Assembly (NCBI GenBank): GCA_964456445.1
Contig: CAYWBI010000010.1
Coordinates: 1 to 50,191 of the forward strand
DNA: 50,191 nucleotides
Reading direction: 5' to 3'
Origin: CAYWBI01 sp964456445
GTDB taxonomy: Bacteria; Calditrichota; Calditrichia; Calditrichales; J004
The position numbers and the translations under genes were made by a program. Below are positions 33,982 through 41,847 of the stretch, in pieces. The notes under the pieces were generated by a model that saw nothing but the letters and a program-made list of their open reading frames with translations, was not told the DNA's origin and ran no database searches. How positions within the stretch are numbered: the first letter of the stretch is position 1; the number at the start of each line of letters is the position of its first letter.

Positions 33982-35388
33982 TTATACAATCCGGAAATTA
34001 TCCACCAGGATACAGCGGCGCAGACGCACAAAGGAACGGGCGGAGGTAACGCCCTCGCCGGTTGGGGTGGTGATGGTCATCGAGGTCCAGCCCTCGCCGC
34101 CAAAACCAAGACCGGCATAACAGGGACCATTCTTTACAAAGATGCTGCAATTGATTTCATTGGCCATACGGTCCAGATTATCCAGATTTTTTGAATACAT
34201 AATCGCGGTGTGCCGGTTGCCTTTTTCCAGTTCGATACCAAGATCGATGGCCGCATCGGCGTCTGGAACACGTATAAAAGGCACAATAGGCATCATCAGT
34301 TCCTTTTGGGCAAAAGGATGATTTTTATCGGTTTCGGCAAAAAGAAGCCGGGTCGTGGCGGGCAGGTTTAAACCGATTTGTTTGGCAATCACGGTCGCAT
34401 CACGTCCAATAAAATCACGATTGACCGACATCTTGCCATTGTCGTGCTTTTTCAAAATGACATTTTCCAGCTTTTGACATTCTTCGGGGGTCAGTTCATA
34501 AGCGCCGTTTTTGATCATCTCGGATTTGAGTTCATCGGCGATGGCCTCCACCGCGACAATCTCTTTTTCGCAGGTACACATGATGTTGTTATCAAAAGAG
34601 GCGCCGTCCACGATGCCTTTGCCGGCCCGAACAATATCCGCGCTCTCATCGACCACAACCGGTGGGTTACCGGGACCGGCAGCCATAAGACGTTTATCCG
34701 TCATAGTTCGTGCCGCTTTTACAACCGCGCCTCCACCGGTGACAACCAACAAGTCGATACCCGGAAAGGTAAACAGGGCCTGGGCCGCTTCTATAGATGG
34801 CTCCACGACGGTGGTAAGCAAATTATTCGGCCCGCCCGCGCTAACAACCGCTTCGTTTAACAGGGATATGGCACGTTGCGAAACCTTCTTTGCCGAGGGA
34901 TGAATGGCAAAAATGACGGCATTTCCGGCAGCGACTAAACTGATGCCATTGTTGATGACCGTCGCGGCCGGGTTTGTGGATGGCGTAACCGAGGCAACAA
35001 CACCCCAGGCGGCCTGTTCGATAAGCGTCAACCCATGGTCGCCGGAGAGGGCAATGGGTTGCAGATCTTCCGTTCCAGGTGTTTTTTGGGCTTGAATGAT
35101 ATTTTTTTGGATTTTGTTTTCCACACGTCCCATGCCTGTTTCGGCTACAGCCATTTCGGCCAGCTTTTGGCTGTGTTTGATGGCGGCATCGCGCATAGCC
35201 TGAATTGCTTTGTTGCGTATGTCCAGGCTATGGATTTGCTTTTGTGCTGCCTTTGCCGCATCGAAGGCCTGATCCAGCGTATCAAATATGCCGGCGGGGT
35301 GCGCGGATGTAGCACGAGCTTCATGGTGCTCAAGGCGTTTGACCACCTCGTCCACAATATCCTTAATTTTTTTATCTTCCAGGCTCAT
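33982..35388 (-). CDS. CoA-acylating aldehyde dehydrogenase (EutE/PduP-type), microcompartment core enzyme
   Basis: This enzyme oxidises an aldehyde with NAD+ and CoA to the acyl-CoA inside a bacterial microcompartment. The 468-residue protein carries the catalytic cysteine in FDNNIMCTCEKEIV (about residue 271) and the family segments VTPSTNPAATVINNG and VTGGGAVVKAAR. The N-terminal 20 residues (MSLEDKKIKDIVDEVVKRLE) form an amphipathic helix followed by a flexible linker, the usual encapsulation peptide. The ATG 35388 begins this helix; a GTG nine bases earlier is possible. It lies directly after two BMC-H shell genes. Whether the substrate is acetaldehyde or another aldehyde cannot be told. 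Confidence 0.93.
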   Translation of the reverse strand: MSLEDKKIKDIVDEVVKRLEHHEARATSAHPAGIFDTLDQAFDAAKAAQKQIHSLDIRNKAIQAMRDAAIKHSQKLAEMAVAETGMGRVENKIQKNIIQAQKTPGTEDLQPIALSGDHGLTLIEQAAWGVVASVTPSTNPAATVINNGISLVAAGNAVIFAIHPSAKKVSQRAISLLNEAVVSAGGPNNLLTTVVEPSIEAAQALFTFPGIDLLVVTGGGAVVKAARTMTDKRLMAAGPGNPPVVVDESADIVRAGKGIVDGASFDNNIMCTCEKEIVAVEAIADELKSEMIKNGAYELTPEECQKLENVILKKHDNGKMSVNRDFIGRDATVIAKQIGLNLPATTRLLFAETDKNHPFAQKELMMPIVPFIRVPDADAAIDLGIELEKGNRHTAIMYSKNLDNLDRMANEINCSIFVKNGPCYAGLGFGGEGWTSMTITTPTGEGVTSARSFVRLRRCILVDNFRIV

Positions 35389-35410
35389 AAGGGTCACTTA
35401 TTTTGAATGG

Positions 35411-35698
35411 TTATTTTTTGCTGCTTGGTAGTTTTATAGGGAAAACATCTTCCAAATCACCATGAGGACGGGGGATAACATGCACGGCAACCAATTCACC
35501 AACCCGCTCCGCAGCAGCAGCCCCGGCGTCGGTGGCCGCTTTACATGCGGCAACATCACCACGAACCATGGCCGTTACATAACCGGCGCCAATTTGTGTA
35601 TAACCTACCAGTTTTACCCGGGCAGCTTTAACCATGGCGTCCGATGCTTCTATCAGGCCAACAAGCCCTTTTGTTTCAATCAATCCAAGCGCTTCCAT
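35411..35698 (-). CDS. BMC-H microcompartment shell protein (EutM/PduA-like)
   Basis: This 95-residue protein is a single BMC domain of standard length that should form a hexameric shell tile. Typical segments are MEALGLIETKGLVGLIEASD, MVKAARVKLVGYTQIGAGYV with the pore loop QIGAG, and RVGELVAVHVIPRPHGDLED. It is nearly identical to the next BMC-H gene upstream, so one probably arose by duplication. AGGAG precedes the ATG. The aldehyde dehydrogenase follows. Confidence 0.97.
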   Translation of the reverse strand: MEALGLIETKGLVGLIEASDAMVKAARVKLVGYTQIGAGYVTAMVRGDVAACKAATDAGAAAAERVGELVAVHVIPRPHGDLEDVFPIKLPSSKK

Positions 35699-35746
35699 AT
35701 GTGCTCCTAATTTAGTTTAATTCGTTTTTGAAATTTATGGTTCTGT

Positions 35747-36034
35747 CTAATCCAGTTTACCGGTCATCTTTATCGGATACAGGTCTTCAAGTTCTCCATC
35801 CGGACGCGGGATGACATGAACGGCAACCAGTTCACCTACACGCTCTGCAGCAGCAGCTCCGGCATCCGTAGCGGCTTTACAGGCGGCGACATCCCCGCGG
35901 ACGATCGCGGTTACATAACCGGCCCCTATCTGCTGATAACCAACCAATTTTACGCGGGCCGCTTTAACCATGGCATCCGACGCCTCGATTAATGCCACCA
36001 GGCCTTTGGTTTCAATCATTCCTAATGCTTCCAT
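35747..36034 (-). CDS. BMC-H microcompartment shell protein (EutM/PduA-like)
   Basis: This is the second 95-residue BMC-H tile, differing from its neighbour at only a few positions until the divergent ending PDGELEDLYPIKMTGKLD. The pore loop reads QIGAG again. AGGAG lies before the ATG. Two nearly identical tiles in tandem suggest mixed hexamer facets of one shell. No three-domain or pentameric vertex protein (EutN/BMC-P) is in this operon, so the vertices must be encoded elsewhere. Confidence 0.97.
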   Translation of the reverse strand: MEALGMIETKGLVALIEASDAMVKAARVKLVGYQQIGAGYVTAIVRGDVAACKAATDAGAAAAERVGELVAVHVIPRPDGELEDLYPIKMTGKLD

Positions 36035-36075
36035 CCGCTTCTCCTTATTTAGTCGATGGATCTATACTCAAATTA

Positions 36076-37080
36076 TTAATTATCTTTTGTTTCAGTAATA
36101 TTAAAAAAAGCACCGAGCAAAACCTGATCTATGATACCGGCAGTCTGCGTATGACCGGGTGTATAATGCAAGGCGTTATTAAATCCTTGCAACACAGGCC
36201 CGATGGAACGATATCCTGCCACATGCGAGACAATTTTTTCAGCAATATTGGCCGCATTTAAAGAAGGAAAAATAAACACATTTGCCTTGCCGTTCAAGCG
36301 GCTGTGAGGCGCTTTTTTTTGAGCGACGATTTTATCTATGGCCGCATCAAATTGTATTTCCCCTTCGCAGATCAATCTATCATCCATTTTCCGGGCAATT
36401 TCCACTGCCCGCGCCATCTTTTCCGCATTTTCATGGCGGGCGCTGCCCTTTGTGGAAAAGGATAAAAAAGCAACCCGCGCTTCACGCCCACTTAGCAATT
36501 GGAAGCGTTGCGCCGTATGCAGGGCAATTTCCGCCAATTGTGCCGCCGTGGGATTTACATTGATGCTGCAATCCGCAAAGGCCATAATATCTTCTTCATC
36601 CGGGCTAAGCAAAAAATAACCGGCCGCCGCGCGTGTAAAATCCGCCTTGAGTCCTGCATGTTGCAAATAAATCCGCACAGTTGGAACGATCCCGCTTTTA
36701 TTCCCGGCGCAGGCCATATCCGCCGTTCCGTTCTGTACCCTGGCAACCGATTGTACGATGGGATCAGCAAGTAAATTTTCCAGAGTCGCACGATCAAAAT
36801 CTTTATAGGCCAGTTTATAACGGATTTGCTGTAACAAAGCCTCCCGCAAAGCCCCGTTTCCGGGATTGGAAATTTTTAATCCCCGGCTCGGCAGCCGCAT
36901 TTGATCGGCCATATCCCGGATTTCATAAGGACCGCCAACCAGTTCCGGCAGCGCCCAGCGCTTATCCTGCAAGACACGTGCCGCACGAATAACGGACGCT
37001 TGCCCGCCTTCGGAAAAAATTACCCTTTGCGGATGTTCGGCACAAACGGCCTGCAAACGTTCAAAGAGGGAAGGCTGCAT
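36076..37080 (-). CDS. Phosphate acetyltransferase (EutD/Pta-type)
   Basis: This 334-residue enzyme of the PTA/PTB family converts acyl-CoA and phosphate to acyl-phosphate, the step after CoA-acylating aldehyde dehydrogenase in a metabolosome. Family segments include RVIFSEGGQASVIRAARVLQ at the start, the MACAGNKSG region, FADCSINVNPTAAQLAEIA, VAFLSFSTKGSARHENAEKM and YRSIGPVLQGFNNALHYTPG. The protein is the EutD type rather than the PduL type that most microcompartments use. It starts four bases after the EutQ-like gene's stop. Confidence 0.92.
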   Translation of the reverse strand: MQPSLFERLQAVCAEHPQRVIFSEGGQASVIRAARVLQDKRWALPELVGGPYEIRDMADQMRLPSRGLKISNPGNGALREALLQQIRYKLAYKDFDRATLENLLADPIVQSVARVQNGTADMACAGNKSGIVPTVRIYLQHAGLKADFTRAAAGYFLLSPDEEDIMAFADCSINVNPTAAQLAEIALHTAQRFQLLSGREARVAFLSFSTKGSARHENAEKMARAVEIARKMDDRLICEGEIQFDAAIDKIVAQKKAPHSRLNGKANVFIFPSLNAANIAEKIVSHVAGYRSIGPVLQGFNNALHYTPGHTQTAGIIDQVLLGAFFNITETKDN

Positions 37081-37084
37081 ACCG

Positions 37085-37357
37085 CTATTTTTCCGCCATG
37101 ATTTTCTTTATGGTCTCTTCAATCAACGCTTTACTGACATGCATACCCGGCAATTTTTGCTGTACACGAATAATTATTTTCTGGATATCGGCATGGCTCA
37201 TTTTGTTGTCACCCGCTGCCGGGATAAGTTCGATTTGCAGTTCCCGCGCTACCGCCCGCGCCTGATCGGTTATTATCGTACCGGGTTCAAGATCGATGCG
37301 CAACCGGCCATCGGCATGGGCCCGGCGCACTTTTTCTTCACTTAATAATGTTTTCAT
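37085..37357 (-). CDS. Isolated EutQ N-terminal-like module
   Basis: This 90-residue protein resembles the N-terminal region of EutQ as I remember it: MKTLLSEEKVRRAHADGRLR, then LEPGTIITDQARAVARELQI, compared with MKKLITANDIREAHARGE and ASIITPEAREVA. The cupin/acetate-kinase half of EutQ is missing. The C-terminal part (IQKIIIRVQQKLP and ALIEETIKKIMAEK) forms two short helices of the kind used as encapsulation peptides. The gene overlaps the ParA stop by an ATGA and leads into the phosphotransacetylase, so the three are coupled. It may be a shell-targeting or assembly adaptor. Confidence 0.65.
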   Translation of the reverse strand: MKTLLSEEKVRRAHADGRLRIDLEPGTIITDQARAVARELQIELIPAAGDNKMSHADIQKIIIRVQQKLPGMHVSKALIEETIKKIMAEK

Positions 37358-38118
37358 AATTTTAATTTTTTTATGATTTCTATTGCAAGGGCCTGAAATT
37401 CCCTGGCGCCACGGGCCGATGGTGTTTTAAATATAATCGGTTTACGCGCGTTAAAAGCTTCGATAAGTTTGCTGTTGATGCCAATTACCGTTGCAAACAT
37501 TTCTTTTTTAAAACGCGTCTGCAACCGGCCCAGCACATCCTTGGCAACCCTTGTCCTTTGATCGTACTGAGTCGCAAAAACCCCCAACAATTTCAATTTT
37601 GGATTTAGCCGACGTTGTACCTTATCAACGGATTTCAAGGTTAGGTCCAGGCCATTTAGAGCCAGATACTGGGTTTGCACCGGAATCAGCACATAATTTG
37701 CAAAAGCAAGTGCATTCAGTGCAAGCGAACCCATATTAGGCGGGCTGTCGAACAGGACCAGATCGAAGGAATGGGGAAAAACAGATTTTTTTATAAAAAA
37801 AGAATCGCTCTGCTCCAGAACCATTTCATCATAAAACTCACTCAACGCCGGTTCCGAGGGCAGACAATATAAATTCTCAAAGGCCGTTGGATAGATGTAA
37901 TTTTTAGCTTTTTCCCCGCCACTGATTATAAAATCACAAATGCTGTCAAAGTGACGTTCGTTCTTATCAAAGTTTAAATGAATGGATGCACTGGCCGCCG
38001 GATCAAGATCAACGACAAGCGTCTTCTTGCCCGCAGCCGCGAAACACGCGGCAAGATTAACCACGCTTGTGGTCTTCCCTACCCCGCCTTTATTGTTGAG
38101 TACGACGATCGTTTTCAT
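37354..38118 (-). CDS. ParA-family ATPase in microcompartment operon
   Basis: This 254-residue ParA/MinD-type ATPase has the deviant Walker A motif KGGVGKTTSVVNLAA (K10 and K15), switch I and II regions VVDLDPAASAS and LVLFDSPPNMGSLALNALA, and a C-terminal basic surface likely to bind DNA. ParA proteins use nucleoid binding to place cargo, and McdA does this for carboxysomes. Here the gene lies inside the shell operon, 11 bases after a shell protein with a DNA-binding domain, and is not next to a chromosomal parB. Positioning of the microcompartment is the likely role, by inference. Confidence 0.85.
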   Translation of the reverse strand: MKTIVVLNNKGGVGKTTSVVNLAACFAAAGKKTLVVDLDPAASASIHLNFDKNERHFDSICDFIISGGEKAKNYIYPTAFENLYCLPSEPALSEFYDEMVLEQSDSFFIKKSVFPHSFDLVLFDSPPNMGSLALNALAFANYVLIPVQTQYLALNGLDLTLKSVDKVQRRLNPKLKLLGVFATQYDQRTRVAKDVLGRLQTRFKKEMFATVIGINSKLIEAFNARKPIIFKTPSARGAREFQALAIEIIKKLKL

Positions 38119-38129
38119 ATTTCATCCAC

Positions 38130-38714
38130 TTAAATGAGAAAATAACGTTGTTGTACTTTTTCAACTTTTCCATTATCGATTTGCCGTTTTAAACGGATAC
38201 GTATTTCTCTGGTATTCAAATTCAATTCTTCGCTCAATTGTGGCAAAGTCAATCCGCCCGGATTTTTTCGCAGCAGATCAATCAGGTTATCATCGGATGG
38301 ATTTTCACTTTTTAGCAAAGGCGGTTGAATACTCTTTTGCGGTTTTGTATCCCTTCTTTTTTTCTTTCCGGGACGCTGCGATGGGGCGGCCGCGGCGGGC
38401 CTGTCCGCTTTATCCCGGGACGGACGAGGTGTGCGGGAAACAAGCATGCCCCTGACAAGGGCCTCTGTATCATTAAAAGGACGGGCTATAACATGGCTGC
38501 TAATTAACTGCCCAACCCTTTCGGCGGCAGCACTACCGGCGTCTATCGCGGCCTGTACTGCCCCCAGCTCTCCTTCAATGATGATGGTTACCAGTCCAAA
38601 ACCAATTTCCCGTTTTTCAACCAGGTGCACTTTAGCGGCCTTAAGCATTGCATCGGCGGCCTCTATGGAGCCGATTAAACCCTGGGTTTCAATAAATCCA
38701 TAGGATAGTGACAT
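38130..38714 (-). CDS. BMC shell protein with C-terminal winged-helix domain (EutK-like)
   Basis: This 194-residue protein has an N-terminal BMC domain (LSYGFIETQGLIGSIEAADA, pore loop EIGFG, SSHVIARPFNDTEALV), then a disordered linker of about 55 residues rich in Pro, Ala, Lys and Arg, and a C-terminal winged helix (about 145-194: LIDLLRKNPGGLTLPQLSEEL, then NTREIRIRLKRQID). EutK also pairs a BMC domain with a C-terminal helix-turn-helix. This fusion could tie the shell to DNA or to the ParA protein encoded next. An ATG at 38726 is also open; the chosen one fits the family start. It is the first gene of the operon. Confidence 0.87.
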   Translation of the reverse strand: MSLSYGFIETQGLIGSIEAADAMLKAAKVHLVEKREIGFGLVTIIIEGELGAVQAAIDAGSAAAERVGQLISSHVIARPFNDTEALVRGMLVSRTPRPSRDKADRPAAAAPSQRPGKKKRRDTKPQKSIQPPLLKSENPSDDNLIDLLRKNPGGLTLPQLSEELNLNTREIRIRLKRQIDNGKVEKVQQRYFLI

Positions 38715-38883
38715 ACAGTAATTCATCCAATAAAAAGAAATATCAATTTAGCTAATTTTACAGACCTGAATCAAGTAGCACGCAGCTTTATAATAAGAAT
38801 TGCTTTTCCTGGAAGAATCTTTTCGCATTTTTATCCAAAGTAATATCGATAAACGCCCGGCAGCGGTTTTTATTTGCAATTTA

Positions 38884-38914
38884 CTTACCATGTTATAACT
38901 TACCAACATGTAAG
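38884..38914. promoter_or_regulatory. Operator-like inverted repeat upstream of AAA ATPase
   Basis: CTTACCATGTT at 38884-38894 and AACATGTAAG at 38905-38914 form an inverted repeat with a one-base bulge, around ATAACTTACC. The site ends 24 bases before the start of the plus-strand ATPase. Its centre, ATAACTT, equals the centre of the inverted repeat at 521-552 in front of another ATPase gene, though the arms differ. Confidence 0.45.
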
Positions 38915-38938
38915 CAACTTGTCAGTAAGGATTCTCTT

Positions 38939-40078
38939 ATGGAAACATCTCCATTTAAATTTGGCAAAGTGGTACAGGGCGCACAATTTACAAATCGCCA
39001 AAAAGAAATCGCCCGGCTAAGAGGTAACTTCAGCAGCGGGTTAAACACTATATTGATTTCTCCAAGACGATGGGGCAAAACATCGCTGGTAAAAGAGGCC
39101 GCCCGTCGCAGCATACTTAAAAACACTAAGATAAAATTTTGTTTTCTGGACATGTTTGCCATCCGGGATGAAAATGGTTTTTACAAAACCCTGGCTGAAA
39201 AAATTCTAAAAAGTACCTCATCAAAAATGCAGGACTGGCTGAGCACATCACAAAAATTTTTAAAACAACTTTCACCAAAAATCAGCATGAATATTGAAGG
39301 GGTTGACTTTGGCTTGGAATTTCGCAGTGATGAATTACAAAAACACTATGGCTCTTTACTGGATATGGCCGAGAAAATCGCCCTGGATAAAAAGATAAAA
39401 ATTGTCATTTGCATCGATGAATTCCAAAATATTGGGCGTTTTGCAAATTCCATAGAAGTACAACAACGCCTACGCGCGGCATGGCAACATCATCAAAATG
39501 TTTCTTATTGTTTATATGGCAGCAAAAGGGGCATGATGATGAACCTGTTTGAAGATGAGACCCGGCCCTTTTACAAATTCGGTGAAGTTATCTATCTTAA
39601 AAAATTCAACAAGGCACACATAACGCCATTTTTAATCCAACGTTTTAAACAGACAGGAAAAATTATTTCAGCAAACTATGCCGGGGAAATTTGCCGTTTG
39701 ATGGACGGACATCCATATTATATGCAGCAATTGGCGCATCTTATCTGGATCGGCACTGAAAAAGAGGTAAGCAATACGGTTATGGAAGAAGCGGTTCAGG
39801 ATCTGATCAGCCAAAATGCCCTTTTTTTTGAACAAATGTGCGACCAACTGAGCAACACGCAGGTCAATTTTTTAAAGGGTCTTGCATCAGGTGTAAAAGG
39901 TGGGTTTCACAACGATGACATTCGTAGAAAATTCCGCCTTGGCTCATCCGGCAATATCGTAAAGATCAAAAACAAACTGAATGAAAAAGAAATAATAAAT
40001 ATCAGCTCAAAGGACATTACCTTTTTAGACCCGGCTTTTGAATTATGGTTCCGGAAACGTTTTGATCTAAAAAAATAA
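38939..40078 (+). CDS. Archaeal-type AAA ATPase (PF01637-like)
   Basis: This 379-residue P-loop ATPase belongs to the group typified by PF01637. It has Walker A SPRRWGKTSL (about 42-51), Walker B IVICIDEFQNIGRF (about 155-168), a sensor-like CLYGSKRGMMMNLFED, and a C-terminal winged-helix region with DDIRRKFRLGSSGNIVKIKN and a final FLDPAFELWFRKRF. Function in this family is poorly known. It is divergent from the microcompartment operon and lies under an operator-like repeat. AAGGA precedes the ATG. Confidence 0.84.
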   Translation: METSPFKFGKVVQGAQFTNRQKEIARLRGNFSSGLNTILISPRRWGKTSLVKEAARRSILKNTKIKFCFLDMFAIRDENGFYKTLAEKILKSTSSKMQDWLSTSQKFLKQLSPKISMNIEGVDFGLEFRSDELQKHYGSLLDMAEKIALDKKIKIVICIDEFQNIGRFANSIEVQQRLRAAWQHHQNVSYCLYGSKRGMMMNLFEDETRPFYKFGEVIYLKKFNKAHITPFLIQRFKQTGKIISANYAGEICRLMDGHPYYMQQLAHLIWIGTEKEVSNTVMEEAVQDLISQNALFFEQMCDQLSNTQVNFLKGLASGVKGGFHNDDIRRKFRLGSSGNIVKIKNKLNEKEIINISSKDITFLDPAFELWFRKRFDLKK

Positions 40079-40165
40079 AACTCGCTGTCAGCGTAAGGCG
40101 GCATGTGTGCAGAAAATTTGTATGCTGTATCCCGCTTGTTTAATTTTCCTGTTTTGGAGAACACA

Positions 40166-40954
40166 ATGTCTATAAAAAGCAAGCTCACCAGATTTATACT
40201 TATTGTTTTGCTTATCGCAGGCTTAATATACAAGTATGCCTTGCCCTATTACACCCTTCATAAAGCAACCCGGGAGGTAACAAACTTGTACCATTCTCTC
40301 ACATCCGATGGCCTTGGGTGGCAAACTTACAATACATCAACACATGGTAATCCTATTTATTTAATGGAATTAGGAGTAGGCGAAAAATCATGTTTGGTCT
40401 TTGGCGCTTTTCATGGTGACGAACCGGGTACATTTGATTTAGCGGTCCGTCTTGGACGCTATCTTAGCAAGCATCCTGAAATGCTAAAAGTAAAACTTAT
40501 ATTGGTACCGGTACTCAACCCCGATGGGATGATGGCCGGAACAAGGGTAAATGGTAATGGTGTTGACCTGAACCGGAATTTTCCCACCAAGGATTGGAAC
40601 CCGGCTTACACCAAGGAACGTTATTTCCCCGGTCGTGAACCCGCTTCGGAAAAAGAAACCTTGTTAGCCATGCAATTGATAGATACATATAAGCCGGATA
40701 AAATAATCAGCATACACGACGATTTACATATCATCAACTATAACGGACCGGCGGCTGATTTGGCCCGGGTGATGGCGCGCTTCAATAATTATGATATCGC
40801 CGATAACATCGGTTATCCAACACCGGGTTCATTTGGTACCTATGCCGGTGAGGAGCTAAATATCCCTACCATCACCATTGAACTGCCATCTTATAACCCG
40901 GATGACGCCTGGCAAAAAAACCGGGATGCCATGATCAATGGCATAAACTTTTAG
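40166..40954 (+). CDS. M14-type zinc carboxypeptidase
   Basis: This 262-residue protein has one N-terminal membrane helix (about 8-25: FILIVLLIAGLIYKYALPYY) and an M14-family catalytic domain. Zinc ligands are the HGDE motif in AFHGDEPGTFDL and a downstream histidine in ISIHDDLHI; GVDLNRNFP is the typical substrate-side segment and TITIELPSY carries the likely catalytic glutamate. It may trim peptidoglycan peptides or proteins in the periplasm. The start ATG 40166 follows GGAGAA; upstream codons in the same frame are not supported. A DUF360 membrane gene follows 10 bases later. Confidence 0.83.
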   Translation: MSIKSKLTRFILIVLLIAGLIYKYALPYYTLHKATREVTNLYHSLTSDGLGWQTYNTSTHGNPIYLMELGVGEKSCLVFGAFHGDEPGTFDLAVRLGRYLSKHPEMLKVKLILVPVLNPDGMMAGTRVNGNGVDLNRNFPTKDWNPAYTKERYFPGREPASEKETLLAMQLIDTYKPDKIISIHDDLHIINYNGPAADLARVMARFNNYDIADNIGYPTPGSFGTYAGEELNIPTITIELPSYNPDDAWQKNRDAMINGINF

Positions 40955-40964
40955 GAGAAAAGAG

Positions 40965-41297
40965 ATGCATACTATCTGGAGTCTTTTGTTAATGAGCCTT
41001 GCGGTGTTCGTTGTTGCACAAATTCTGCCGCAAATTCGTATTAAAAATTTTGGAACGGCTATCGTTGTGGCCATCGTTTACAGCCTGATCAGCTTTTTCT
41101 TTGGTTGGCTATTTACGCTGATAACACTGCCCTTTGTTATCCTGACCTTTGGCTTGTTTAAATTTGTTATCAATGCTTTTATCCTATGGCTTACAGATCA
41201 ATTTATCGATGATTTTGAGATTGAGACCATCGGCATGACGTTGATCGCGGCTTTTTTTATCACTATCCTGGACTCGCTTCTGCATTGGTTATTTTAG
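40965..41297 (+). CDS. DUF360 / phage-holin-4-2 family membrane protein (YvlD-like)
   Basis: This 110-residue protein has four membrane helices and the typical family pattern: a first helix MHTIWSLLLMSLAVFVVAQI, IRIKNFGTAIVVAIVYSLIS, the LITLPFVILTFGLFKFVINA segment, and a last helix GMTLIAAFFITILDSLLHW. Despite the family's old name it is not a phage gene in most genomes. It follows the M14 peptidase by 10 bases, probably in one transcript. GGAG precedes the ATG. Confidence 0.9.
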   Translation: MHTIWSLLLMSLAVFVVAQILPQIRIKNFGTAIVVAIVYSLISFFFGWLFTLITLPFVILTFGLFKFVINAFILWLTDQFIDDFEIETIGMTLIAAFFITILDSLLHWLF

Positions 41298-41433
41298 AAA
41301 GACGGCCCACAATCATCAATGCGAAACCGGAAGATGCCTCGGAGCAGCAAGAAGGTTGTTCATTTTATAATTTTCTCCCCATGTTGCTGTTCCATGGATT
41401 TATTTATAGGTACGATGGCTGGAATGGGACAGG

Positions 41434-41462
41434 AGCGCATCGACACAACCGATGCGCTCCAA
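41434..41462. repeat. Perfect 11-base hairpin with partial second copy
   Basis: GGAGCGCATCG at 41434-41444 and CGATGCGCTCC at 41452-41462 form a perfect stem around a 7-base loop. A related unit, GCATCG-GTACAGT-CGATGCGCTCC, lies at 41576-41599. No T-run follows, so these look like members of a dispersed repeat family rather than terminators. The gap between 41298 and 41847 holds no convincing gene. Confidence 0.7.
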
Positions 41463-41847
41463 GACGTCAACCTCCTGCTTTGGGTTTTTGCTTTATAGCG
41501 TTGCGAAAGAGTGTTTTTCGCTCTCTCGTATCCCATCCATCATTGGGTATGATTGGCGGAAATGGGTTGGGTATTGCATCGGTACAGTCGATGCGCTCCA
41601 AAAATTTAAACCCTTGATTTTGTTTTGGCCTTTAATGTTGCAAACTGCCGGTTCCTTATTTCTTCCATTTCTCTTTTCCAGCAGGATGAATATGTTAAAA
41701 CTCAAAAACCGGGTAGATATTTGCTATTGAATAAACTAAATTTTGTAACTCAAAAAATTACAAACCTTTTCATGAAATCAACGTATGCGCGGGTAAGTTT
41801 CTCAATTCAAAATATATTATTACCATTTTTATAGAAGGAGTCTGTTT

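Noticed and set aside
40965..41297. DUF360 gene as a sign of prophage
   Set aside because: The family's phage-holin name is historical; no phage genes surround it.
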